A stretch of 64,000 bases of DNA from Clitoria ternatea. Lineage: Eukaryota; Streptophyta; Magnoliopsida; Fabales; Fabaceae. Of the stretch, positions 1 to 11,130 are shown piece by piece. The position numbers were made by a program, and so were the translations under genes. Every line of letters starts with the position of its first letter. The first letter of the stretch is position 1. The stretch lies in the NCBI GenBank assembly GCA_037962975.1, contig CM075669.1:114530501-114594500 (forward strand). The letters are read 5' to 3'. The notes beneath the pieces were generated by a model that was given only the letters and a program-made list of their open reading frames with translations, did no database searches and was not told where the DNA came from.

Positions 1-1594
1 GTGTACTTGGGATTGTAGCAGCTCTTTCTCTGCCAAAGCCTTTCTTTTATTCCCCCTGGACTGTGTCAGCGTATCCTTGAGGAATTTTCATTCGGCTAAG
101 ATGGCGTCACTTTGCCGGCCCTTCATTTTTAGTTGAGAATTGGCCGCATGAAGACACTGTTCTTGTTTTGCCCTGTAGTCTTCCTCAACCTTCCATTTTT
201 TCGCGTCTCATCCATGGCCAGCCTCCTTTTTGAATTTTCTTTCTTTTGACGAGCATATTCTTGTCGACACCTCAAAAGGTCTTCTTCTAGCTTTCGATTC
301 TCGACTGTCAACTCCTCTATTTGAGCCTTCAAAGCCTGTGTGGCCTTGTCCTCTATGATAAATGGAGGGGCAGGAATGCTTGCAGACTAGTATGAGGGAC
401 CTCTGAAGGGTAATTTTACAATTGAAACCCTGTTCAGGACCCATTCATGGTATTCCGCTCCCACGGCGTGGCTTCGAGCCCCTAATTCTTTCCCCATCTT
501 ATGGATCTTCTTCCATGCATTGGCTATGTCCGGACAGTAGCCGTATAGTTCCCTTTTGCATAGTATAAAACAAGAGGAGCAAGCAATCCTTCATCTGGTG
601 GCCCGAGTAAAGGATAAACTAACTGACGCTTTGCTATAACAGGATTGTAGTTGATACATCCACGTATGCCAATAAGAGAAACATTTGGATATCCCTCACA
701 GCTGTATATGATCAACTCGACCCCCAGCCATTGAGGATAACATCTGATCTTCTCGGCTGTGAGCCCTATAAGGTGATTGGCCCACTCGCGCCCATTCTTT
801 ACAGCCAATTGACACAGTTTTAAATCAGAAACAGGACATTCGGCCTTGCAAACCTGATGGAAGGCATGAGACATGAGCCATACATATAGTACAGGTAAAC
901 AATAGACAACTCTTTTCCCACCTTGCGTATGGCAAAAGTCCATGGTGCAGAACACATTAGCCAACACAGCCGTGACAGGGTTCTCAAGCCTGTGTTTGTG
1001 AGCTAGGAAGACAGCGATGGCATCATAATCCACGTAGTTGTCTAGATTGAGGAACAAGACAACCCTGTAGATGGTAAGGGCCAAAGTGTCAATGAAGGTC
1101 TCCCAATCCTCTTTACCTGTCAGAGTCTGCATATGCTTCTCAAGGAACTCCCGAGTGAACCCAGGAATTTAATTTCTATTCATCTGCGTTTTCCTCAGCG
1201 TCTCAGGATGAATTCTCAAAACACGGGCGCCTGCAGCGATAGTGGCATGATGATCAAGATGACGGTATGGAATTTGTCCATCCAAAGGCATCCCCAGTAT
1301 TTCTTCAAATTCTTCTATGGGTGGGGCTAACTGAAAGTCCGTGAATGTAAAACATCTGAGGGGTGGGTCGTAGAACTAAGTCAACGCGGTGATCGCCTCA
1401 ACTTGTACCTCGACTTCCAACAACTTCAAAATCCTTCCATATTTCCTGGTGAAAGCCATCCTTTGAGTCAGATTCAACTTCTTACCCAGTGTCTATAAAC
1501 TAGTTGTGTCGACTTTCTTTGCCTTAACATGCAGTAGCTTCCTCAACTCTGTCACTTCTATACCACAATTGTCTTGTCTCATGTTAATTTCCAT
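1..1594 (-). pseudogene. Ogre/Tat-type retrotransposon ORF1 remnant (DUF7745-like)
   Basis: Read leftwards from an ATG at 1594, the sequence gives a protein typical of the ORF1 that precedes gag in legume Ogre/Tat Ty3 elements. It has an N-terminal segment with FYDPPLRCFTF-like wording near 1360, and then an open stretch at 524-1132 with MDFCHTQGGKR, GREWANHLIGLT and GCINYNPVIAKRQL. A charged coiled-coil tail (129-332, EELTVENRKLEEDL) runs towards the left edge. Stops and frame changes near 1500, 1380 and 1165 and between 444 and 524 break the frame, so it is not a working gene. The role of this ORF in the element is unknown. The family name is from memory of the DUF7745 group; the match is by eye. 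Gag-pol should lie to the left of the window. Confidence 0.7.
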
Positions 1595-2654
1595 ACTTGC
1601 TCAGACATGCGCGTTAAATCCTAAATAGCTTCCTACGGATATCAAGAAAAAGAAGAGGAATCAGTTATTGTTTTGTTTTGGAACTGATGTTCCCCCATTG
1701 TTTTCATGCAAAGCAAAAATTTTCAAGAAACAGTGATTTCCAAAACTCATGCGAGCCACGAGTCAAAAGGGTCATAGGTTTTTCTAATCGTCATTAATGC
1801 CCCAATCGGGGGTAAACAAAATTATTTTTTTGATATATATTTTCGACGACTAGGAAAAACTATGACTCAAGACTCAGAGGTACATGACCAAAAGCGGATT
1901 ATCTATCTACCCGAAGAATATTGGGTGTTTCAGAGATAAGCCGTTACTTCAAAATTGAGTAAACCTTCGGTGGATAGATAAATCATCTATTTTGATTAAA
2001 AGGGAAAATGAAAATGACGTAAGGTGAAGTAAAGTCTGCCCTTTTGTGGCCTAGGTTAGGTTTTGCTGAAAGTCTTTTCTAGGCTCTACGGCTTGTCTAA
2101 GAGTGACTCTCCATACCGGGTGGCTCATACTAGACTTCTAGAAGGTTACTAGAGCCAAGATCCTACTCATGATATGGTCGCAATAGTAGGGAATCTACTA
2201 GGTGCGTACATCATGAAAGGTCGAACTCTAATTGAGGTTCTCATGAACACCGGATAGGAAGTACATCTCATACGATTCCGCTACCAACCCCTCCTAACTT
2301 AAGTTTCATTTGGGGCCCGGGTATAGGGCGCCACTCATAAGTGTGTGCAAGTAATGTGAGTGTAGTGTGCGAAAGGGCATTCAATACCGTTTTACCTTAC
2401 CTCATTCTGCATAAAGAACAAACACAGGATACAATACAAAGTCGTCTACCCTAGGGTTCAATATTCACAGAAATAACATAGTCCTCTACCCTGGGGTTCA
2501 AAAATCATGTGAACATTGACAATAAAACAAATAACGAGATGCAATTAAAATAAGAACGAACATTTACAAAATCAACAATAAATAAAATAAGGGAAGAAAT
2601 CAAAGCATACAAAGGCTATATAGGAAACATGCACTTTCAATCAAACTGGCCTGA
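1595..2654 (-). other. Untranslated leader of the Ogre-like element
   Basis: No coding signal is visible on either strand. The stretch lies between the ORF1 start and the LTR/PBS area, as expected for the long leader of Ogre/Tat elements. It contains the loosely duplicated phrase about CTCTACCCT-GGGTTCA at 2443-2460 and 2483-2500. Confidence 0.5.
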
Positions 2655-2707
2655 CTCTCTTAAGTGTCCCCAGCAGAGTCTCCATCTGTCGCGATCGGGA
2701 TCGCGAC
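2655..2707 (-). promoter_or_regulatory. LTR/leader junction with candidate PBS and perfect inverted repeat
   Basis: Reading leftwards, the LTR end is followed by GGAGACTCTGCTGGGGAC, the phrase usually found just downstream of the LTR in Ogre-like legume elements; the primer is probably a tRNA-Arg, but I cannot confirm which. Immediately beside it is a perfect 9-bp inverted repeat with a 2-base loop (arms 2688-2696 and 2699-2707, GTCGCGATC). Confidence 0.45.
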
Positions 2708-4699
2708 GGTGCGGCTGACCCTTCGAAAAGATGAAACAAACAAAAACAGGGAGTCGCCACCAACGTTTTTATCCATAGGAAAAACATTGGAAAAAACTTT
2801 AACAAGGCACTGGTTAAAAAGAGTGAGATTTGAATTCGGGAGTCGGTTACGAGTAGGGAAGGTATTAGCGCCCTACATTGCCTGTTAAAAACAGTATCAA
2901 GATTGAAAATACGCAACATGAATAGCCTTACAAGGGATGTATTATTTCTTCCTTTTTATTATTGTATTTTTTTGTTTATTAAAAAAACGGAAGGAGCGGG
3001 CTGAACAAATGAATGTCGAAGCAAGGTCAATAGGATGTCTCGTCCAAATTAACCTCAGTTTCATTATAAATAGGGAAGGGAGAGGATGCTAATATGGCGT
3101 CGCGTCTAAATTAGTCATTCTTTAATCAAAATACAGAAATAAGAACGAGAAGGGGATAAACGGGACGTCTTGTCCTAAGTATCCCGTTCCTTATGAATCA
3201 TGGTGATGGTCAACCAAAAATGGGGGAAAATCAATAAGACGTCACGTCTAAATTAACTTCCATGGAAGTGATGAAAATGAAACAACTGTATAAACGTAAA
3301 AATAAAAGGAAAGATGGGACCGAAAGGAGTTAAATCCTGCTCCTACGTATTCTTGAATGGTCTAGAAATCAGGGTTACGTAGTTCTTGATAAAGGGTATG
3401 TAAGTGAAGCTAAATATTTAGTGGTGAGTAGGCTGTACAAAAAAAAAAGGGCATACAAGGTGAAGTTCTCCGCACGTGTATGGGCTTCAGAGATAGTGTA
3501 CATCTACACGACACTGGCTAAGACAAAATTTACAATGATCAAAATAAAATGTGAGAAATACTTGTTGTTTTTTTGTTATTATTACGAATCTAGGTGAGGG
3601 AAAATTCAACAACAGAAGCTAAATTAACTGGGAAAGCAGATTCAGCAGAAACTATGAACTTGATGAAAGAAATGGACCAAACAGTATGCAATAAGCTAAA
3701 ATGATAGAGGTCAAGAAAGATCGTAACCGGTGTGGAGTGGACCTGGGAGGAACTGGACTGCAGGTTGGAGCCAGCATGGAATAAGCTCTGAGACAATCTG
3801 CTAGTAAAAGCCAGTGTGGGCTGAAACAGCAGCGTCACTGGCAGAAAACTAGACCAGTGTGGCTATAACCGAAGTACAGTGTGGAGCCGAAGTAGGACTC
3901 AGTGGTGAAAATGTATTTTGATGAAGAAACGGTGTAGGATTCAGTGGTGTTGAGCAGTTTAAGGTTTGGAAGAAGTTTAGAGTGACAAGGAGGTTTTGAG
4001 GTCCAACAAACAGGAACGGGACTGGTGCTTCTATTTTGAAGAAAACAAGAGAATATGGGTTAGGGACAGGTTTCTTGACTTCGGATTCAGGACACCGGAG
4101 TAAATTTTGCCAGGGGTTCAGGGATTCAAGATGTGGACCCCTGTGCCTCTTCAGCTGAGGCATTTATAGAGGCTTCTGGGTGCTGGCTGAGTGCTTGGAC
4201 AGCTCAAGCCTCCACTCATCCATGCACACAGTGGAGCCAACCTGGCCACTAACAGGTTATGGGGAGCAGCGGCTGGTGGGGAATTTTTAATTATTTCTAC
4301 TTCCGCCCCCTGTCTGCCACTCCTAGGATTCGAGGGTTGGTTCAGATGTGCGATTCCAAGTCAGCATAGGTAACCGGACTTACCACTTCGATGTAAGGTC
4401 CATGACATCGGATAACAGGGATACCGGTTCAACGAATGATTTTAATGATTAGGCCAGTGTGATCCCTTCAATAGCCTGGACCGATGTTCTCTTGCTGGAT
4501 ACCGGCTGATGCAATCTGGCCATCAAACGATGTCCCATTTTACCAGCTCAGACCGGTGTTCTTTCAGCCTTAGACCAGTGTTCTTTCATGACATCAGACG
4601 ATGTCATACCTACTACCTCACACCGGTTGGGATTCATTGCTTGCAAACGGTGTCAATTCGATGTAATCACTGACCGGACCAAAATAGGTATTCACAACA
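2708..4699 (-). repeat. 5' LTR of Ogre-like retrotransposon (minus orientation)
   Basis: The inner side carries the Ogre-LTR wording (GGCGACTCCC; GTAGGGAAGGTATTAGCGCCCTAC on the plus strand near 2850). The outer boundary is placed at 4699, where the plus strand ends TTCACAACA (a TG start on the minus strand) and sequence of the CACTA gene intron begins. A TATAAA box sits at 4163-4168 on the minus strand. The U5 side has four units about 60-75 bp apart with a GACGTCTCGTCCAAATTAA core (near 3029, 3090, 3156 and 3232). The U3 side is rich in ACCGGTGT/ACCAGTGT motifs. The partner LTR is outside the window, so no TSD can be checked. Confidence 0.6.
4163..4168 (-). promoter_or_regulatory. TATA box of the Ogre-like LTR
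   Basis: TCTATAAATG on the minus strand, inside the LTR and between the motif-rich U3-like part and the U5-like part. It would drive leftward transcription of the element. Confidence 0.5.
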
Positions 4700-4807
4700 A
4701 CTTTCTCCCCACTTATCAAGTATTGTTAATTATAATGTTTAGTCTTTTATATACTAATTCAAAATTTGTTTTAATGTCATTTTTTTGTCTTTGTTTACTT
4801 ATTGCAG

Positions 4808-6585
4808 GTGACGATTCAACTTCCCGCAATGTGACAACTAATGGCCAGGAGACTCATGAAAGGCAATCACAAGTTGCTAGAGCGCAACGAGCATCTATTA
4901 GGCAAAGAACCAATATGCAGCAAGCTTTTGGAAGTATGACAGCTCCTATTAGGAAAACAAAAAATGTTCAACAGCCTGTTGGTAGACAATCAACTAGTGT
5001 TCAAGAACCTATTAGGAAGAAAACAAATATTCAACAGCCTATTGGAAGACAATCAACTACTGTCAAGGAACCCACTGTCGACAAATCACCTACCCAATCA
5101 ACACCAATGTTAGATCCAAATAACATTGGAAGTAGTGATCCAAACTCAGTGCCTTTTAGTGAAGCATCTAACCCCGTAACTATTAAGAAGCTTATTATAT
5201 CTGTGGAGCCAGTTACTCGCCCGTAAGTGGTTATAAATTACAAATTATATATTAATGTCATGTTAAATTAATAGGCTTGTTATATCATTTGTTATTTGAC
5301 ATGCAAAAGGAGGTTTATCCCATCATGTGTGACTCGTGATATTACAGCAGAAATCTTACCAAGGATGCCAATTGTAGCTAGTAAATGGAAAGAATATCCT
5401 ATGGACGTGAAAGATACATTATTTGAAGACTTTAAGTTTTACAAATGGTTATTGTGCTTTTTTATTTTCATATTTTTGTTTTCTATGAGATTTTCTTAAC
5501 ATTTTATTTATATAGGAAAAATACAAGTTTATAACTCCATATGATAGTAGCATGGCAAGGACTGTTTGGGATCAAACATGCGGAGATCGTTACCCTAATC
5601 TATTGGCAAAGGCACGAGAAGCAACCTTCAAGAAAATTAACTCAAATAATATTACTGATTTAAAAGGTCATGGTCCAAGAGAAAGGAGAAGAGAAGTATG
5701 GGATGGTTTGGTTGACATTTGGGTCATTGAAGAATGACAAAAAAGGTGAGAGCAGGACGAAGTAATAGGGCATTTATCCCTGATTCCATGTTACACACTG
5801 GAGGTTCAATAAGCTTCGGTGAACATAAATGGAAAATGGTAATGCATCTATGATTTTATTTTATTTTTATCTTTATATAGTACTTATTAATCCCTTCATA
5901 TGTGGTTACAGGAGGCCGAATTGAAGCGCCATGTTACTTTTAGAGAATTGTATGATCGTGTTCATAAAAAGAAGAATGGGGATTATGTTTCTGAGCGCTC
6001 AAAGAATGTTGTTGTGAGTATCTTTAAATTCAATACTTTATTTTGTATAATTGAAATGTAATTTGCTTTTTAAGTTATACTATAATGTTGTGTTATAAAA
6101 GTAAACTTGAATTTCATTTTATATAAATAATATTTCACACTGACAACTAGTTCATTGTTAGATTGTAAATATGTACATGTTTTCTCTTAATGTAGGAATC
6201 ATATGATGTTGCCATAACAGAGAAGTATGGGCAAGATTCTAAGACTCATCCTATGGTTGATGAGGAAGTGTGGATTGATGTTGTGGGTCACACCAAAAAA
6301 GGAAGAGTTCATGGTCTAGGTAATAGCTTAGAAATTGGTAGTTCATCATAAGGCTATGAGACTGGTCGTCCTTCTTATCCTCCACCTATGGATGATACAC
6401 GACTCACACAAATTGTAAATGATGCATTATCATCCTTTGTCCAGGCTCAACTAGTTCCATTACTATCTAGGATTCTTGGTTTCCAAGATGGACTTGTAAC
6501 ATCAACTGGAGCATCACAAGACCATGGTGCTAGGGAGGAGAATGAAGCAAACTTTGATGATCACGATACCTTTAACATAGACTGA
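4808..6585 (+). pseudogene. CACTA-associated TNP/Transposase_24-like gene, broken
   Basis: Six exon-like pieces with GT/AG borders can be followed: 4808-5222 (GDDSTSRN... rich in repeated IRKxxNxQQPxGRQST phrases), about 5309-5450, about 5516-5735 with KYKFITPYDSSMARTVWDQ, 5755-5838 with SNRAFIPDSMLHTGGS, 5912-6014 with ELKRHVTFRELYDRVHKKK, and 6196-6585 with THPMVDEEVWIDVVG. The order AGRSNRAF-HTGG-FRELY-THPMVDEEVW is that of the plant Ptta/En/Spm Transposase_24 family (Pfam PF03004, from memory), a DNA-binding accessory protein rather than the catalytic DDE enzyme. It is dead as read: stop plus one-base shift after the WVIEE segment (5735), and an in-frame TAA at about 6350. Open reading upstream of 4808 is intron, not an exon. 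Confidence 0.65.
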
Positions 6586-7085
6586 ATTATCAATTAGGAT
6601 TTTTTTACATGGTTTAGTATTAGAATTTTGATGTTTGACTTGACATTTGAATTTGTTTTTAGAACCACCTATTTTTGTTTAACTTGATATACAACTCTTA
6701 GGTTTACAAGAATTAATAAATAAATAGGATTTTCCTACATAATATTTTTCATTTACTTTTTTTTCCTCTTTATATTTTCTTTAATGGGTTCTTATCTTGA
6801 AGGTCACACATAAGCGTCTTTCCTTAATATGGGTCTTACTTTTACGTGTGGTTTTTGTTCACGATCCCTCATAGGTTCTTATATTGTCATGTTGCATTAT
6901 TTGTGTGGAATAAATATTTTGACCTTTTGCTAAATTCTAGGTCTATCTTACTTCCTGGGATCAATTTTAGTATTAGCTTAATGTGTTTTTGGTAGAAGTT
7001 ATTTTGTGACAATGTGCTCTTTGTTCTATGCTTTAGGGCATTTGGTTAGAACTTGGAGTATGTTTATTACATCTTTATGAAGGTT
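6586..7085 (+). other. Non-coding CACTA interior
   Basis: AT-rich DNA with no recognisable coding segment between the transposase-like gene and the first captured host fragment. Confidence 0.4.
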
Positions 7086-7089
7086 TCAT

Positions 7090-7500
7090 TAGGGTAGCAG
7101 AAGAGAATGGTACCAGAAGAGAACGGTAAAGGAGAACGATACTAGAAATAATCCTCGCTTCTCTTAAAATTGACACGGCAGAGTATTCATGACAATCGAG
7201 TAGCTATTACCTCTAGTTGGTCAAATGGCAGTGTAGGTATATGTAAATTTCTTATTTATTTATATACTTATTAATGTATAAAAGCATCTGGTTGGAATTG
7301 GACTAGTAACTTCCCTATTTTGGTTAATCTTTTTTATTTTGTTTGCTTGTTTGTACTATAGAGAGTAACCCAAGAAGCAGCGAAGCTGGTGATGACTGGA
7401 GATCGGCCTTTGATGCAGCTGCCAATGGACCAGTAAGCTGTAGTGGTTCATCATGATCAGGTTCCAATGGTCACAATCCGCATTATAGTGATCCTACTAC
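7090..7500 (+). pseudogene. DRP2: Captured fragment of a dynamin-related protein 2 (DRP2) gene
   Basis: Two exon-like pieces are separated by an intron-like gap. The first (about 7090-7232) ends with SIHDNRVAITSSWSNGS, the linker after the GTPase-effector region of plant DRP2A/2B. The second (7362-7500) reads GDDWRSAFDAAANGPV and NGHNPHYSDP, the Ser/Gly-rich C-terminal tail of the same proteins. The intervening 7233-7361 has GT...AG borders, so the copy came from DNA rather than spliced mRNA. An internal TGA lies in the tail and the first piece is out of frame in places. No GTPase, PH or middle domain is present. DRP2 proteins act in clathrin-mediated membrane trafficking; this scrap cannot. 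It lies in the same orientation as the transposase-like gene. Confidence 0.65.
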
Positions 7501-7972
7501 AGTAAGCCAAAGCTAGAGTTCCTAATTAGAAATTTATTCAGTAAATGTTCCAATTCAATTTAAAGTCATAATTCCTAATTGGGCTTCCATGCAGTGCCTT
7601 GTGGTTCATGACTTCTTGTACTTCTTATGACATATTGAGTCTAAGGTGGCATTTTTATTTGTTTATTTTTAAATTTCTTCCTATTACAGTTTTTGATTCA
7701 ACTTTTTGTGGTTTACAATGAAGGGTGATTCTGAAATAGATTGGGAAGCTACTGAGAAACTCATTAGGCACTAGAAAATATGTGGCATATTTTTGTTTTA
7801 AAGCCCTTTATTCCTTTTTTGTTAAATGTTCATGTTTGTATAAAAATAGATGAGCAAGGAGCATTGATGATTGCAAATGACATAACCTAGAGCTTAAGCT
7901 CTTTAATGTTATTCTCATTTTTCTTATTCTGTTATACTTTTGTAGTAATTTTATTATACATTTATTTTGCAG

Positions 7973-9790
7973 TTTCCATATTACTTGAGCTTTATGAAGG
8001 GTGTGGTTGATTCCAATGACCTTTCTCTTAATGTTTCACAAGAGATCCTTTAAGAAAGCAGAATTGTAAGAGAACTTCATATTCTTCCTGCTGAACATAA
8101 ATAAAGGATGTGGTGATAGGAAATATTTATTCACATACCTCTTTTTGCTATATTTTCCTGCTGAACATGAATAAAGGGCATTGTGATAGGAAAAATTTAT
8201 ACATTTCCTATTTTTGATACAGGCCAAAATGTTTGGTTCTAACAATATTTAATTTTAAGTAAGAATAATGAGAGAGAGAGAGAGAGAATCATCAGGAAGG
8301 TATTTGATATGATTCAAGACCTTGCTGAGAGTGAAAATAAAGAGGTTGGTTGCAATAAACTCAGCATTTGTATATTTTTATGAATTGTGATTGAAAGGAT
8401 GGTCATAGTTGCTTGTGATTCTAGAACTACAAGAAATTCTGGGAGAACTTTGGTAGGTTCTTGAAACTAGGATACATTGAGGACATTAGAAATCATAAGC
8501 GCCTAACACCACTATTGTGATTTTACACATCCAAGAGTGAAGAGGAGCTTAAAAGTCTAGATGATTATGTTGAAAACATGGGTGTAATCAAAAGGCTATA
8601 TTTTACCTAGAAACTAACAGTTTGAAAAGTGTAAAAACTGCTCCATTTTTAGAGAAATTAGTTCAAAAGAATATTAAGGTATATTTAGTTATTATAATAT
8701 TTTGGTAATTTGGGCATGTAGTCGGGGTTCTGGTCAGTGAGGTGATAGGAAAGGTGGTCAGAAGTTGAAACCTGGCCTCCGCCTACGGTCTCTTGCCATC
8801 CTGTAGAGGGTGATGCTAACCTTTTTCTCTACTTTTGGGTCCAATGTTATTGTAGGTGCTTTATTTGGTTGCACCTATTAATGAGGTTACCATTCAGAAC
8901 CTATAGAAAAAGAAAAGAAATTTGTTGACATCAGCAAGGAGGATTTAGAATTAGGTTTGTCATGCTTTCTACTTCGCTTCCATTTGTTGACTATCTTGTT
9001 TCCTGGAAATTTTGATTTTAGCATGGTTTCTCATAATGTTTTTTTTCAAATCAGGTGATGAGGACGAGGTCTAGGAGAGGGAAACTAAACTAGAAGACAA
9101 CCTACTTTGTGATTGGATTAAACAACAACTTGGAGGTAAGGTGGCTAAAGTTCAAATCTCTAAGCGCTTGAGCTCATCTCCCTGTGTACTTGTATCTAGG
9201 AAGTTTGGTTGGTCTGCAAATATGGAGAGGTGAGTCATTGACTTACAGGGCTTGCTTTTGGAACACTAGCAGTTTATCATTCTCATGATTCAAGGCTTAT
9301 CCTTAAATTCCATTTTTTTCAGATTAATGAAGGCACAAGCTCTTGGGGACACTTCAAGTTTAGAGTTTATGAGAGGGAGGATAATTTTGGAGATTAATAC
9401 ATATTACTCCATTTTGAAAGACTTGAGTGTAAGTCTGCATTATTAATACTTGATATAGTGTTAAGTTTCTAGATATTTTGCACATAAAAAATGTATACTT
9501 TCTACCTAGCCAAGGGTGTGGTGTCAGAAGGATAATTTAACTGTAAAACTTGATAACGCCATTTAGAAGAAAGGTCTAGTCTATTTTCTAATATAGTGAA
9601 ACATGAGAATATTTTATGTTGGTGTTTCTAGGTTTGTGTATCATAACATAAATTTCAATGCTTTCCTATTAAATTTCAGGCTCTTGATGAAGCTGTGGAA
9701 TTGATATATGTTCTAAGTTGGAGGAACTCTTACTAAAAGTGAAATACTTCAACTATGGTGATTCCACAGAACTTCATTCTAAAAAGGTCT
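7973..9790 (+). pseudogene. HSP90-6: Captured C-terminal half of an organellar HSP90 (HSP90-6/TRAP1-like) gene with introns
   Basis: Seven exon-like pieces follow the C-terminal half of plant mitochondrial/plastid HSP90: 7973-8068 (LSFMKGVVDSNDLSLNVSQE), about 8281-8345 (KVFDMIQDLAESENKE), about 8424-8690 (KFWENFGRFLKLG, SEEELKSLDDYVENMG), about 8855-8956 (INEVTIQNL, FVDISKEDLEL), 9057-9231 (LCDWIKQQLGGKVAKVQISK, FGWSANMER), 9324-9429 (LMKAQALGDTSSLEFMRGR) and 9681-9790 (ALDEAVELIY). The ATPase domain is missing. Damage includes Gln to stop at about 8053, a stop in the FYTSKS segment, frameshifts near 8600 and 8910, and a stop after GDEDEV. Splice borders survive, so the fragment was copied from genomic DNA. 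Confidence 0.75.
8271..8287. repeat. (AG)n microsatellite
   Basis: Uninterrupted AG dinucleotides at the intron/exon border of the second HSP90 piece. Expansion here probably removed the normal splice acceptor. Confidence 0.8.
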
Positions 9791-10386
9791 TGTGCAGTAC
9801 TTCTCCTTAGTTTTTATTTATTCAAAATTGATATTGTATTATGTGAAATTGTTCTTGCTATTCATTTGGCTTTGAGATCAAACAGTGGTTGGTTGTAGTA
9901 AAAATTAATTTTTGACCCAAAACAAACTTCATCTACAAGGTCATTCTCAGGGGCCTAAATGTAATATCCACTTTGAGAATACCTAATCACTATCGCTGGC
10001 ATGAAGGATTAATCTCATTCCTTCGCATGTGGGATACATAGTCAAAGACCAAAAAATCGGTATGAGGTACATTATTTGTGCGATGTTTTTCAGCCTATTT
10101 ACTCATTAGAATTCATTTCTTGACACTTGTACATATATTATATATTTATTGTATTTGGCTTGTCTATGGTCCATGGTTTGAATTTAGGAATGCCCATAAT
10201 ATGTAAATTTATATATTTATTTATTTTATCAATTGTTTGCTTTAAATTTTATGTCTTTAAGAATTCTGAAATCTGAATACATCTTTGTTTTCCTCTTTAT
10301 GTTTTATATTATTCATCCTAGTCCAGTTTGGTGCATTCATGCACCTTAATTTTTATTTGTTAGTTTAATTGAGTGTAATTACAATT

Positions 10387-10545
10387 AATCCCCCTAAATC
10401 CAAAACTTTACAGACATCCTTTACCTTGTTGTAAAGATCAATTGATGCTAGACCATGACCATCGTTTCCAATGACAACACCATCTGGGTTGATCACATAT
10501 GGAACAACTCTTGCATTGATCTTATTTTAAAAAAGGACAGTTGCT
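10387..10545 (-). pseudogene. Unrecognised coding-like fragment in the CACTA
   Basis: Read on the minus strand this stretch is open and protein-like (VVPYVINPDGVVIGNDG, then SIDLYNKVKDVCKVLD), ending in AT-rich non-coding DNA on both sides. I do not recognise the family. Its setting among the DRP2 and HSP90 scraps suggests a third captured host fragment, in the opposite orientation, but that is inference. Confidence 0.3.
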
Positions 10546-11130
10546 AGCACCACCAAGGAAGGAAAATGAGGTTTTCAAGGCAATTGTGATTTTACTATGA
10601 AAATAGTGAGGAGGAATGTGAAGTTGGAAATCAAAGGTGACATGGCATATGTAGTGGGGATATTGATAGACCAAGGACCTTTTGTGACATATAAGATAAG
10701 ATAAGCAAGGTTTTAATGCTTAGAGAATTATTTATGGAGAGACTAAAATTATTTGCTGGCTGGCTCATTGATACATCATTGTTGCTAAATGTTTTCATGG
10801 CTAAGCATTGGAGTGGATTGTAAAATTAACAATTTTTTAGGTCATATTTACTTTTAAAGTTTTAAAACATTGCCTTTTGCATGGCTAAGTATTATGTAAT
10901 TAATGTTGATCTTGATACACTTATATAAATTCGGTGTTCTAGCTTGAGATTACAACTCTTTGGTTTATAAGAAATTTTATAAAAATAGGATTTTACTATA
11001 TATTATTTTTCATTTATTTTTTTGTTTCTATTTATATTTTCTTTAATAGGTTGTTATTGAAAATATATAGAGGGATATAAAATAAACTATGAATAATTTA
11101 ACAAATTTATTTTACCAAAAATAATTAAAT
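10546..11130. other. Non-coding CACTA interior
   Basis: AT-rich, no coding signal. The phrase TTGATATACAACTCTTAGGTTTACAAGAA at 6684 recurs in changed form at 10943, so a short segment was probably duplicated on both sides of the captured fragments. Confidence 0.35.

Noticed and set aside
3849..4163. 104-codon minus-strand ORF downstream of the Ogre LTR TATA box
   Set aside because: Falls in the LTR R/U5 region with no recognisable domain; more likely an incidental open frame, although it starts just after the TATA box.
4588..4807. N-terminal 73 codons of the open frame running into the Transposase_24-like gene
   Set aside because: They cross an intron acceptor (CTTATTGCAG) and the Ogre LTR border; the residues are low-complexity and do not belong to the family.
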